Of a DNA stretch of 64,000 nt, positions 47,491 through 58,700 are shown one piece after another. A program made the translations under genes and the position numbers. Position 1 is the stretch's first letter. The number at the start of each line of letters is the position of its first letter. Below the pieces are notes generated by a model that saw only the letters and a list, made by a program, of their open reading frames with translations, was not told the origin of the DNA and did no database searches. The stretch is from Ophiura sarsii (taxonomy: Eukaryota > Echinodermata > Ophiuroidea > Amphilepidida > Ophiuridae): contig CM069452.1 in the NCBI GenBank assembly GCA_035610835.1, forward strand, positions 72,326,919 through 72,390,918, in the 5' to 3' direction.

Positions 47491-47535
<45 letters not shown>
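47491..47535 (+). repeat. Poly-G tract, 45 bases
   Basis: The longest of the G/C runs in the window. Others of 16 or more are at 4749, 6677, 10000, 10174, 12345, 20170, 20233, 20313, 26309, 36045, 63012 and 63245. Confidence 0.9.
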
Positions 47536-47536
<1 letters not shown>

Positions 47537-47889
47537 AAAAAGTTAACGGTAATTCAAATAGTGTTAACTTTCCAGTGCCTCAATAGAAACGCGCTCTAAT
47601 AGGCAATAATGAGATGTCCACTTATTGCTGCTAAAGTTGCTCAATTTCACATCAAACCACGTGCGTGTGGTCATAATCGCGCAAGTGCGCTTGGATTACT
47701 TTTGCGCGCGGAGAGATAACAACGGAAGATGTCTGTCTTGCCATTTTGGAACTTATTAAACTTTAGCAATGTCAAATATCATAAATCGTCATAGTCTATC
47801 AATCAAGAGATTCTCCAGCAGCTTAACCACAGAGTAATATCTTGGGGATACTTCGACAATTTCCAAGGAACCTTTCTGTAACTGTGGAT

Positions 47890-47960
47890 GAGGAGGAAGG
47901 AGGGAGGGAGGGGACAGTTGCATGGAGAGAGGGAGAAGGAGGGAGGGAGGGAGGGAAAGC
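47890..47960 (+). repeat. GGGAGGGA purine tract
   Basis: Two clusters of (GGGA)n separated by GGACAGTTGCATGG. Not coding. Confidence 0.7.
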
Positions 47961-48106
47961 ACAGCTGTCATACATTTTGTACGATGCGGAATGTTTTTTC
48001 TCTAATCAAATCGAACAGATAGTGGTCCGGTGTTCTGGATCTGGATCTGGATTTGTTACTCCAGCAAAACGGAATATCCGCATCACGCTAGAGTTGATGA
48101 CATGAC

Positions 48107-48290
48107 CTAATGATTGTTGTGGCTGGGTAGACTGTTTCCATTTGTTGATGCTGTGTATTCGTTGAAGTGGTTCCGGAATATTGTTTTGAAGGGGTTATGG
48201 TTGGCGGTGTCCAGAATTGTATGAGGGAGATTGTTCCAATGAGTGGTCGTCCAGGGGAAGAATGTGTTGGAATAGGTCGTGGTCTTGGTC
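48107..48290 (-). pseudogene. LINE reverse transcriptase extreme C-terminus
   Basis: The - strand reads TTTYSNTFFPWTTTHWNNLP then HTILDTANHNPFKTIF and RNHFNEY to a stop at 48107. The 'SFFPRT..WNxLP' end block is characteristic of several LINE clades. The fragment lies directly 3' of the GPCR coding sequence and so may be part of its transcript's 3' UTR. Confidence 0.6.
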
Positions 48291-48369
48291 AGAAGTTACA
48301 ATTGCTTAATCTAGTGCCTTATACATTTCTACATTAATTGTTCACCAGAATTGTCGAACCAAACTACGT

Positions 48370-49512
48370 TTAGAACTGCGTTTGTTGCACTGTTGTTGAC
48401 GTCTTAAACCCTGTTCGATATGTTCCTGTCGTTGACATTGATAGTCCGTTACTAGCCGAAGACTTGTTGGATTGACGGCGTATCCCTTTGTCCTTCCGGC
48501 AACTCTTACACGGCGTGAGTAGGTAGCGTCTATGCGTCGTGCTGAGTACAAACAGCAACCAAGGAGACGTAGAGGAGTTTATGAGAGACATGAAATATTG
48601 CACAACGCGGAACGTTTCCTTAATGTTGCTGACTTCATAAAGATCTTCGGAGAAGGTTCCAGACTGGTCGAAACGCGACCACAACGTAAACGCATAGTGC
48701 GGACACCAGAATAAAGCAAAGAAAATAGTGATTGCAAGGCATATGATGGCAAGTCTTCGACGATTAGCTTGCTGTCTGGAGTTGCTAGTCTGACTATCCT
48801 GTCCTTGAAGACTAGATGCGCTTCTCAGTAACGCAAGGGAAACATTTGTGTAGAACACCGAAATAAACAACACCGGTACAATGTAGAATACTACAGTTTT
48901 ATAGATTCCAAGGAATAGGTCGCCTGCGTCGCTTTTACTGCTATGGCACTCACTCGCGTAGTCCGCTGTCTTTTTGTAAGCGAGAACTGCCATCGGGAGT
49001 GCTAGAGCAATCGATAAAATCCACACGGCGGCTACGGCCAAAAAAGTGCGCAGTTTTTTGCGTGACTGGCGCGTCTGCATACCGCGTACGATGACGCTGT
49101 ATCGCTCGAAACTTAAAACCGTCAGGGAGAACACGCAGGAGCCCTGACTGACCAAAGTCATGAAGTGTTTGAATTTACAAGCCGATTCGGATAAAGCGAA
49201 TATCGGGTTGATCTCATGCTCGATCCAAGCCGGTCCGACGCAGATGATATAGAAGAAATCGCCGATCGCCATGTTCAGAATCAGCACATTAGGCAGAGTG
49301 CGCAGCGGTCTGTTGAGCAGTACTACGCCCACCAAGATCGAGTTGCCTAGAAGACCGATGAAACTGAGTATCGCGATGCTGATTATCCCGGTAAAATTCG
49401 GCACGTACACGCCGAAATTGAAACTAAAGTTGCTAGCGCTCCCATTACCGAAATATCCGTACGCGCTGGACATGTACGAGATATCTGAAGAAGCCGACAT
49501 GATTCCACCCAA
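48370..49512 (-). CDS. Class A (rhodopsin-like) G-protein-coupled receptor, peptide-receptor type
   Basis: A complete 380-residue single-exon receptor. The N-terminus has three N-glycosylation sites (N23, N28, N39). Seven helices lie near residues 40-66 (GN57), 73-95 (D85 of NMAIGD), 110-140, 155-178 (W164), 200-226 (P213), 252-276 and 301-325. C112 and C189 can form the usual disulphide. The DRY box is ERY (136-138). Helix 6 has FWCP (268-271), keeping Trp6.48 and Pro6.50. Helix 7 has STSPWLLF instead of NPxxY, so Asn7.49 is Ser and Tyr7.53 is Phe. Cys335 and Cys338 may be palmitoylated, and the tail is Ser/Thr-rich. Overall pattern resembles bombesin/GRP-like and related peptide receptors, but the ligand cannot be read from the sequence. 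An in-frame Met at residue 5 is an alternative start. A LINE scrap lies just downstream. Confidence 0.9.
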   Translation of the reverse strand: MGGIMSASSDISYMSSAYGYFGNGSASNFSFNFGVYVPNFTGIISIAILSFIGLLGNSILVGVVLLNRPLRTLPNVLILNMAIGDFFYIICVGPAWIEHEINPIFALSESACKFKHFMTLVSQGSCVFSLTVLSFERYSVIVRGMQTRQSRKKLRTFLAVAAVWILSIALALPMAVLAYKKTADYASECHSSKSDAGDLFLGIYKTVVFYIVPVLFISVFYTNVSLALLRSASSLQGQDSQTSNSRQQANRRRLAIICLAITIFFALFWCPHYAFTLWSRFDQSGTFSEDLYEVSNIKETFRVVQYFMSLINSSTSPWLLFVLSTTHRRYLLTPCKSCRKDKGIRRQSNKSSASNGLSMSTTGTYRTGFKTSTTVQQTQF

Positions 49513-51386
49513 CTTTTCCGAACTAACTAGAATGTATTAACCCCTGTAATCTCTTTCCTTTCCTTTCCTTTGCACACTCTCTACTCCTGCTCTCGGGTAG
49601 CTGTTATTAAAATCGTCGGAAACTATTTTAGTTAACACGTGTAATAATACGCTTCAATCCCATCTTAATGACGCAGATTTCACCTCGATGAGTTTAGATA
49701 TTCGATCTGGCCACTGGATTGTCAAATTCTGTTATTACGCACGAATGCTATCCTCGGGTAGTAGTTCAACAGTACTATACGAGTTGCAATCGCATCTTGC
49801 TATTTTATTAAATACGCGTCTACCACTCACAGTTCTTTCACAGAATGTAATTCACTTTTTGAATAAGTGTACTAGGCGTCTGTGTTAAGGCTGGAATCAG
49901 CCTTACAAACCAAGCGGGGACGAAGCCGGTCATTCAGTTTCAATACACTTGACTTTTCCTGTGAAATCAAATTTAATGTTTTTGTCTCTATGTCTTTTAA
50001 GAGAACAAAATCGTCGGAATCTAAATCGTCTTATGTGTCAGGCAGTCAAAAAACCGTGCTTCAATAGTGATATTGCGTTACAAATCGTTGAAAACTCAAC
50101 TCGCTGACATCGCAAAGTATGATACGGGTAGTTCTGCCTTAAATGATCCTGTCGTAGCACCGCGAAGCTGTTGTCCAGTGTGTAAACAGGTGTATCAGTA
50201 TGAATCCAAAGTTATGGCTAGAGCTCGTTGTCCATCTGCCCTGGCTATCTGCATCTCTGATTGGTGTAACCGACAAAACCCTAAGAGAGAATCTGATAAG
50301 CAATGAATAACGTATCTCACATGCATGATTTCCCCTTACGCCAAGCCACACTGATGATCCGTAACATGCTACAAATAGACGTTGTAATAAAACATGGTTA
50401 TTGCAGGTGAAACCTGAATGGCGTTTTCGTTTGTAGATAGTATTGTAACAAAGCAACACTTACATCCAGAGATACGAATGCCTTACGTACAATACACGAA
50501 ACAGACACCATATCCTCGGTAGCAGATCGGGTAAAAATGATGTTTCGGTGATGCTGACTTGCCCTTATAGAATAAACTGTTGCATATCAACTAGTGGTTT
50601 ATAATGTGTTCCGATAACATTAAGACGATGGGGGCGTCGACGCGGTTTTGTTTGATTCGATGTCAGTTTCGATTGCATCGTAGTTCATTTAATACTATTT
50701 CATCTCTTTTGTAGTATCCTCCATCATCAGAAATAAGTCTGAGCTGATTTTAATATTATTACATTTGGGAATAATCGAAAGTAACTGTAACTGTTAAGAA
50801 AATAATCACACGTTAGATACAAAATAATATTCTTTTTTTTAGTTCTGGTGTTATTTAAATCAGCCTAGGATTTAAACAACACGTATTTTGGTCAGCGCAC
50901 TCATGTTATATTTGTTATGATATTCATGCTATAAAAACATACTCTTTATGAAAAAAATGTTTTAGAAGGTTAAAGTTTAACAAAGGAATAATTTTAAAGT
51001 GCAACCCCAGACTATAGATTATCGTTAATTCCAAAATAGTTGACAACGTGTTTCTCAAATTCCGATACTCTATTAACTGATTACGGTTATAAAAATATAG
51101 CGCCAATAATGGCCGCCGAAATGGCCCGTATCATCAAAACAGTATGACTAATCGTAAACCTAAACAATTCAGAAAACATGGATCATTAAATTGTTCAATG
51201 AAAATTGTTTGATCAATTATATTATAGTTATTGAGATCACGACAACAACACTATCAATTACTTATACCAATTATGGGTATATCAGCATGCGCGCAGAATA
51301 ATTACTTTGTTTTCATACCCCCCGGTCATACCCCCTAAAGAGGCATACATTGTATACCATTATGTCCCGGGTTTCATCATTATAAT
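49513..51386. other. GPCR upstream region, no other gene
   Basis: Contains a TTTCC run at 49555-49570 just upstream of the receptor start (GGAAA in the - strand leader). No core promoter could be assigned. Confidence 0.45.
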
Positions 51387-51850
51387 ACTCATCACAAAAA
51401 GTATCGAGACACTTAACAAATGAGCCAATAATTATCGGCCCGAAAGGGTATAGATAAATCGAAGCAAATAAATCAGTGCATAATTTTGTTCTGCATACAT
51501 TGACACCTCAATTGTTGAGATACGATGTTGCGGAGTGGAGTTATTGTTATTTCAATGGTCGTAGGTCCAGTCTCAAAAGTGACAATCATCCCTATAGAAG
51601 CATTTGTTTACACGTGTGTAAAGCATAATCCTGATAATTCTCTATGGGATGATTGTCACTTTTGAAACTGGACCTACGACCATTGAAATGACAATAACGC
51701 CACCCCGCATCATCGCATCTCAATAATAAAGGTGTCAAAATACGCAGAACAAAATCATGCACTGGGTTATTTGCTTCGATCAATCCATACCCTTTCGGGC
51801 CGTTAATTATTGGTTCATTTTAAAGTGTCTCGATACTTTTTGTGAGGAGT
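51387..51850. mobile_element. 464-bp foldback MITE
   Basis: ACTCATCACAAAAAGTATCG and AGACACTTAA at the left mirror the right end. Arms of about 210 bp with modest divergence surround a 45-bp centre (GCATTTGTTTACACGTGTGT). Confidence 0.82.
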
Positions 51851-52209
51851 TTATATAGTATGGAAAGTTCATTATACTGATCCAGTGTAAGGTGACGTTT
51901 CGGATTAGCTCAGGTACCGAGCTGCGAGCAAAGCGAGATGCGAGGATTTTCCACCACCAATGTGATTACCCCCATGGGCCCTCATATTAACGGTCCATTT
52001 CCCCCACACGGATATGGTATTCAACAATATTAGACATTTCAATTCTGGATGATAGTGACAGGCCACCCGAAGATTAGCCTTGGTTCCAGGCTGATCACTC
52101 ACCCCCTTTTACACTATACTACTACAGCTGAAACGGCTGTACTTATTATTTCCTGCCACAGAACAATTTTGCTTGGAACTTTTGACCAGATAATAACAGA
52201 TAATTGAAC

Positions 52210-52323
52210 ACGTGAGTGACGTTGTATTGCCCCTCATATCGGTCCATTGTGGAGGTCTCTCGATTTATGATCTCGATCATTGCCTCTCGAATCCATCTTT
52301 TGTATCTGTCTTGCTCCTTGCCA
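52210..52323 (-). pseudogene. Retroelement C-terminal fragment, possibly Penelope-like
   Basis: The - strand reads KEQDRYKRWIREAMIEIINR then ETSTMDRYEGQYNVTHVFN. The pattern 'R..R.IREAI.I......NRD.G.Y.LSHV.D' closes the endonuclease-bearing C-terminus of Penelope-like and some other retroelements. No reverse transcriptase is recognised around it, so the class is an inference. Confidence 0.4.
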
Positions 52324-53110
52324 ATGACATTGCCTAGTCACATCCGATGACGTGGTCGGAGACCACAACATGGTCCGTTTTTTCCATTGCAGACTGCAGG
52401 ACTGCAAAAAGCGTCGTGAGTCGTAAAGGCCATCATTACCAAACGTGTTGACAAAAGATACAGACGTATCCGAAACGTTCACGTTAGAAACTTAAAGGTA
52501 GATGACCCGATCACATTTTCGTAACACAGAATTATTTCAAACATACGGAGATTTTCATATCATATGAAAGCTCGTATTTTTCTCATCATCATACTGAAAT
52601 TTGACGGCCTAAATCGGTATAATTACGGAGAAATCGATGAAATAACGTCGAATTACCGCGAATGGTGGTAACCACCGATATAGTTTGTGTACTACTCAAT
52701 GGGTACAGTTCACAGCATCTTGTGCGTCTAAAATAAGAACCATAAGAGCTATGCAACTCAAACTTTGGAACACGACTTTTTTAAGGATGACCTTTCATGT
52801 AGAATAGAAAACATCAAGTTGAAAATCGGAATGTGATCGGGTCATCTACCTTTAAATTGATCAGTATAATGAATTTTCCAAATCAGATTTTATATCTGAC
52901 ATCATAATGAATCTATTTGGTAGTAAGTTAGTAAGGTTTCATCCTGTTTCAGGGATACAGCATCAGATATCCAAGAGGGTAGGAAATTGTTGTGTGCGTG
53001 CTTTTCAATCGTTGAGATATAGTTCTTTTACCAAACATCAGTATGAACAATGTATGACCCTTGGGGTAATTTTCTCTTTCATATTTTGTGTGGAAGCAAC
53101 ACTATTAAAC
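52324..53110. other. No gene seen
   Basis: GATGACCCGATCACATTTTC at 52501 mirrors GATCGGGTCATC at 52838, so part may be another inverted-end element of about 355 bp (about 52495-52855, outermost TTTAAAGGTAGA-type ends). Confidence 0.45.
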
Positions 53111-53346
53111 TTAACACCTTCCACGCGACACATCCATGTTTTACCGAATACAAAACATATTTTTCAGAAACCTGTCCCAACTTTCAAGATCTATCTCAAG
53201 GATTACTGAACCAGTGCTAGGCATGTTTGTACTTATTTTGATGCATTTCTCATAGTGATTCCAAATATTGTAATGAAATTAAATAATTTGAAACATTTTA
53301 TAAACCTTTAAAATGTCGTCTAATGCAGCCGCGTGAAAAGTGTTAA
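53111..53346 (-). mobile_element. CACTTTCCACGCGGC MITE, copy 6
   Basis: Full-length in - orientation, TTAACACCTTCCACGCG to GCCGCGTGAAAAGTGTTAA. Confidence 0.75.
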
Positions 53347-54363
53347 TGTGTGTTTTTTTCCTTTTACATTTCCGGAATATTTTGTTTTGTTTTTTGTGAA
53401 CTTCCTACCTACCCCCTAGATACATATAGTGCATTCCGTTTCAATGTAACGTCTGCATGTCTGTGATTTTCTCATTAAATCCGTGATCAGTACAGACAGT
53501 GCAAGGTGGAATGCGCATGCGCAGTGATGACTATGGCTTAACTAGCAACCAAAAGTATTAGGACACCTTGCAAACTGCAAATTGAGAGAAAACACTGGGA
53601 ATCCATTGGACTACTGTGTTAGCCTTTTGGTATTCAAGAGTTATAAAATTAATGGAAAGTTCTTAAAAAAGTCTTATTTAAATTAATTGGAGATATTCTT
53701 GAAACATTATTATTTTAAAGGAAAACATAACAATATTTCTGTGATTTCAATTTTCGAATCAAATTAACTTGAAAAAATGCTAAGTTATGATAAAGGGAAT
53801 AATGTGTAGTGTGACAAGGTCTCGTGGGTGCTATGAGAAAGTACAGATTATTGAGATGGTTTCCGTTTAAAATATGAAAGTAAAGGTGTCAAAATGAAAC
53901 TAAATTTCCATCCCAAATATCTTATCTTAAAGATGAATCAAGAGATCAAGCGTCAATATCTGTGAAAGACTAGTGACAATATTGCGAGTATTGTACTTGA
54001 GTGAATCCATTGACAAGACAAATGAGAAGGGTTTTTTGAAAGGAAGTCAAAATTGTCAAACTCCCCATCATAGGAGTACATTGGCTATAATAAAAAGATT
54101 GATTAATTATTCATGAGCTATATCCAATGGGAAATTTGTATGGGGATTTGAAGAAGGCACATGGAATTGAATAAGCAGCCGTTGTAGGAAACATGAATTT
54201 ATTAATGAGAAGAGATTCAGCAACACTTTTGGTCAACTCGCAGTGATATATTACACGCCACATTTAATAGGATGATTTCGACACCATAACTAAGTGTCCT
54301 AAGTAACTAAGTGAACATTTATTTTTGATTATTCTGCCCAACGTTGAGACTGTGTTTTCATAT

Positions 54364-54624
54364 TGTTCCCATCCCTTAACACTTTTGGACCTGTGATTTT
54401 GACATTTCGCCGGTAATCAATTATATAAGATTTTGTCAACCGCTGACTATGTCGTCAATTTTCAGGGTTATGAAGGTTAGTTTATGATTTTGGGGCATGG
54501 CATAATTATGTCCTTTGCAGTCTTTTAATTGGACCACATAGTGGGAAATAGACACATCCTTAGATGATTTATTACCGGCGAAATATCAAATCACCGGTCC
54601 AAAAGTGTTAAGGGAGTGGGAACA
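54364..54624. mobile_element. MITE with TTAACACTTTTGGACC ends
   Basis: Inverted ends of about 40 bp: TGTTCCCAT, CCCTTAACACTTTTGGACC and GACATTTCGCCGGTAAT are mirrored at the right by ATTACCGGCGAAATATC, GGTCCAAAAGTGTTAAGGG and GTGGGAACA. No coding capacity. Its outer TTAACACTTT is shared with the CACGCGGC family. Confidence 0.8.
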
Positions 54625-54976
54625 TAATGTTGTGATTTTAAACAGGACACCGTAGTAAATTATTCTACTGATACTGCAATTTGGGTTGAGTCTGACAGGC
54701 CATATTGACCACCATAGTTATATTGCATTGTACTTTAAAGTGTGTGTAAAATACATTATAATTGGATATATAACACGATGTATGGTGTAACGCACTGAAA
54801 TGTAATACCATCAAAAAGATTTTTATTATTATTATTATTATTAGTATGATTATCTTCATCGTTTGTTATTAATAAAATGAAATCGACAGACGATTTTGTA
54901 AGTTGGTCTGAAAATGGTTGATATTTTTGCTGGTACTCGGTTTATATTCTGCTGATTAATGGAGCTGTCGGTGGTT

Positions 54977-55252
54977 TAACCCTAACTCTACTACACCACA
55001 CGGTCACTGTGTGGATTTTTCTTTTTTTATAACCCGGCGTGCAGGTTTTTGGGCAACAAACCCAGGCTATATAACGAGGCAAATATACTCGCCGAGTGTC
55101 AACTGACAGACGTGGTGTAGTGGCTAGGATCTGGGCCCTGGTACTGTAGGTCCGTGGTTCAAATCCCGGAGGGGGGATCGGGTTGACCTTTCTGGTGAAT
55201 TTTGGGGGTCGGAAAGGAAATCTGTTGCCGTGTGGTGATCTCGAGTTAGGTT
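54977..55252 (+). mobile_element. TIR element carrying a tRNA-like module (copy 2)
   Basis: The left end AACCCTAACTC and CACCACACGG mirror the right end CCGTGTGGTG and GAGTTAGGTTA. The interior has GGCTATATAACGAGGC, ACTCGCC, then a Pol III-type box A (GTGGTGTAGTGGCTAGG at 55111) and box B (GGTTCAAATCCC at 55156). Confidence 0.65.
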
Positions 55253-55307
55253 ATACAGCTTTTATTTATTTATTTTCATTCCAAAATTTTGTAATTTTCA
55301 TCATAGA

Positions 55308-55588
55308 TAACCCTAACTCTACTACACCACACGGCAACTGTGCGGAAAAAAAATGTTTTTATAACCCGGCGTGCATGTGTTTGGGCTACAAAACGGACCC
55401 AGGCTATATAACGAGGCGAATATTAACGCCTAATGTCGACTGACAGACGTGGTGTAGTGGCTAGGATCTGGGCCCTGGTACTGGAGGTCCGTGGTTCAAA
55501 TCCCGGAGGGGGATCGGGGTGACCTTTCTGGTGAATTTTGGGGGTCGGAAAAGAAATATGTTGCCGTGTGGTGATCTCGAGTAAGGGA
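55308..55588 (+). mobile_element. TIR element carrying a tRNA-like module (copy 3)
   Basis: This copy repeats the preceding element in the same orientation after a 55-bp spacer. Inverted ends, tRNA-like boxes and the tail GACCTTTCTGGTGAATTTTG are all kept, with a few per cent divergence by eye. Confidence 0.65.
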
Positions 55589-55682
55589 TTTATTGACCCG
55601 AAAAGAATTTCTCAAAAAAAGTATTAAGGCATGAATTTTTCCATGAAGAGGTTATATATTTCAAGCTGTCATTCTAATATGG

Positions 55683-55919
55683 TTAACACTTTCCACGCGG
55701 CTATTCGTTTTTTTGGGTTTTTTCAGAAACCTTTCCCAATTTTCAAAGTCTATCTCAAGGTTTACTGAACCAATACTAGGCATGTTTGTACTTATTTCAA
55801 TGCATTTCTCATGGTGATTCCAAATATGGTGATGAAATGTAATAATGTTGACATTTTTTAAACATTTTGTGAAATTTTAGAATGTCGTCTGCAGACGCCT
55901 GCCGCGTGGAAAGTGTTAA
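55683..55919 (-). mobile_element. CACTTTCCACGCGGC MITE, copy 7
   Basis: Full-length and well preserved, with both ends intact and TTAA on each side. Confidence 0.8.
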
Positions 55920-56313
55920 GAGCATTGAACATTGAAAATGAGTGATTCTTCTGGCAAAGGAAAGATGATAAACGTAGCAACGTTCAAGCTTTTCGAGGAA
56001 TTTGAGATCAAAGTTTATTTGGATCAAAGTTTAGAGAACTTCATAGATTTGTCGTAAATTCGAGTCTTGTCGATTTCGAGGGACTGACGCCAATGAATCG
56101 TAACTATTAAGCAAAGAAAATTCACACATACTCTAGAAAATGGACTAAAGTGTAAGACTAAGTCTAGCAATCTTGATTTTACTCTAAGACTTTGATCATA
56201 TTTCACTAATGTTTTTTGCTTTTTATCATTTGGCGCAGTTATTGATATTGATTTCTTAATTTCATGATTCTTTCACTCTCGAATAATCATTTGTATAATA
56301 AGAATGTTTCAGT

Positions 56314-56633
56314 TTAACACTTTCCACGCGGCAGGGGTCTGCAGACGCCATCCCAAAATATTTCACATATGTCAAAACTATTGAATTCCATTACCATATT
56401 TGAATTCACCATCATTACCGGTCATTTTGACGTTTCGCCGGTTATAAATCATCTAAGATTTTGTCACCCGCTGTATGTGGTCCACTTTCATGTTATGAAG
56501 GTAAGTATAAGTACAAACATGCCTACTATTGGTTCAGTAATCCTTGCGATAGATCTTAAAAGTTGAGAAAGGTTTTTGAAAAACCTGTTTTGTATAATTA
56601 TGGTAAAACTAACAGCCGCCTGAAAAGTGTTAA
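56314..56633 (+). mobile_element. CACTTTCCACGCGGC MITE, copy 8, with foreign centre
   Basis: Both ends belong to the family, but the centre (about 56416-56508) matches the 5' half of the separate element at 54364-54624 (GACGTTTCGCCGGTTAT, AAGATTTTGTCACCCGCTG, TTATGAAGGTAAGT). Confidence 0.72.
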
Positions 56634-56751
56634 ATACAAGTTCCTTTAAAATGACATGGCTTGATTTTGAATCATGATACGAAAGTGGACATATCTTTGA
56701 GTGTGGAAACTCAATATTTGCAGCAAACGGCATATTAATTATTATAGCTAA

Positions 56752-56870
56752 AAACACTTTCAACGCGGCTATTAGTTTTAATAACCATAATACACAACAA
56801 ATTTTTCAGACACCTTTCCCAACATTTAAAGTCTATCTCAAGAATTTCTTAACCAATACTAGGCATGTTT
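56752..56870 (-). mobile_element. CACTTTCCACGCGGC MITE, copy 9 (half)
   Basis: Only the right half of the element is present, stopping abruptly at GGCATGTTT. Confidence 0.65.
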
Positions 56871-57039
56871 ACACATGCGTAGTCGTGGAAATGTGTCGCA
56901 CCGTGGTATTAATAAAAGTGTGCGAGTAATTTGAAAAAAATCTCTATATAAAAAAAGAAGCAATACAACATTGGTAACAAATACGTAAAGGCGTGTTTTT
57001 TAGGTTTTTACACAGTCTGTATAGTTATTCAAAATTAAT

Positions 57040-57760
57040 ACAGCTTGAAATGTTACTAATTTCAACTCATAACGATTCCATCCACTTAAAAGTTTGAGAT
57101 TATCCTGACCCCCGATTTGAAAGTTTTTCAAGTGTAATCAATCTTCCCCATTTCTCAGATTTATTTCACACCACCTGCTTATTGCCATGTCAGGGCACTT
57201 GCTACCCTACCATAGCTCTCTAAAATATGGCCCAAGGCTCTAGGCTTGGTATCATTCCTTGGATAATTTGCTGGGTGGAACTAGAAGCCCAAATTGTGAC
57301 TTTCGAAAGTGGTTGTGTTAGAAAAATCAAACTTTGAACTTCAATTTGTTATAAAAAATTAGTGATATTTCAGATTTTGTAAAATAAAAAGTTCCCCAGC
57401 ATGCGATCAATGGGTGAATCAGCCAATTATTAGGTGGAACTAAGAGCCCAAAGCCAAAAGCGCTACTTTTGAAAGTTCTTGTGTTAAGAAATTCAATGTT
57501 TGAACTTCAATTTATTTTAAAAACTAGTGCTATTTCAGATTCTGTAAAATCAAAAGTTCAAATTTCGAGAGAAGTTACAATATAGTATCCTTAGAGTAGA
57601 TTTAGCCCAAACAGTGGCTAAATGTCAACATATAGGGCAAGACATGTGGCAAGACTGTCAACTTCTCTTTGGGTTCCGACAAATGATCCAGATTGTCCGT
57701 ACGCAAGTACTAGCTTCATGGCCAGTCAACATGTCAAAAATATATCGCATATACAGGTAA
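57040..57760 (+). repeat. Dispersed repeat, longer copy with internal duplication
   Basis: The AACTTTGAACTTCAATTTGT...GTAAAAT block appears twice (57325 and 57500). Confidence 0.65.
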
Positions 57761-58069
57761 CTTGAACGTAATGATAAATGCATGTTAAAGTGTGCGTTGT
57801 AATAAATGTCAAATTTTAAATCGGAGGTCATCTATCATTAACCGTTATTAATGTTAACAGTCTTTTGTAACAAATTGGGTATCAACATGTATAGCTCAAT
57901 GAAATCATTCAAATACTAAAGTCTATTATACAGTTAAGTAACTGACCGAGTAATAAATCTCCTTATAACTATAAAAATATAACACATACATGTACTTAAA
58001 AATATCAAATCATAAGGTTGTTGAGAAATATTTCTCTTCTTTATTTGGAGGTATACCACGGTAAGAATG

Positions 58070-58290
58070 GTTGATTATTTTTTTACAATCCTAAATGTAA
58101 GATCAAGTTATTCAAGTACGATTTTTATTTTCGTATTTTTATCTTCAACTCGGAGAGTGTGAGAGGTAGCGCGTGTGTGACATATTGATCAATCGAAATT
58201 AAAAATGCGGCCGACTGTCCGATCATTTCCCCGTAAAACTGAGTTCGCGTTTTAAAAATCAAAATGCGAAAATGTTTTTTGGCACTGTTT
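58070..58290 (+). repeat. Diverged copy of the 2216-2543 element core
   Basis: Shares TTCAACTCGG, GAGAGTGTGAGAGGTAGCG, ATATTGATC and CGGCCGACT in the same order. The ends are not preserved. Confidence 0.5.
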
Positions 58291-58554
58291 GTATCTAAAA
58301 TTAAAGATTTTGTATTCGATTTTAGATCACCAATTACCTAACAATTTGTGGCTTTGGGACTCTGTAAACATAGAAAACGATATGTCAAAACAATTGGTTA
58401 TGCGACATACGTCACTATTTAATGCCACTGAAGATTTCATCTGTGCATAGTGAAAAAAGGTGACGCAAGATTACTACACTTTCCTCCTTTAAAGTACTTT
58501 TCTGTTGTTCCGTCCGTATGAATGTCAATAGAATTACGGGTTAACAAACATATT

Positions 58555-58700
58555 CTACAGGCCCTACCGCCACCCATGACATGAATGGCCAAATCATGTA
58601 CGAGGAAGTCAGCCGCGCTAGTAACAATTAAATCAATGAAAACGAATAAGTCGCCAGGCTCGGATGGTTTACCTGCTGCAAATATTTCAAAATATTAGAA
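58555..58700 (+). pseudogene. LINE reverse transcriptase N-terminal scrap
   Basis: The text IKSMKTNKSPGSDGLPA (58630-58680) is the opening RT block (K..KSPG.DG) of many LINEs. It is preceded in another frame by GQIMYEEVSRAS. A frame shift and an early stop follow, so this is a dead fragment. Confidence 0.55.

Noticed and set aside
47842..48105. Possible coding exon with Glu/Gly-rich repeats
   Set aside because: Explained by a GGGAGGGA simple repeat.
48342..48551. Alternative frames inside the GPCR
   Set aside because: Shadows of the receptor coding sequence.
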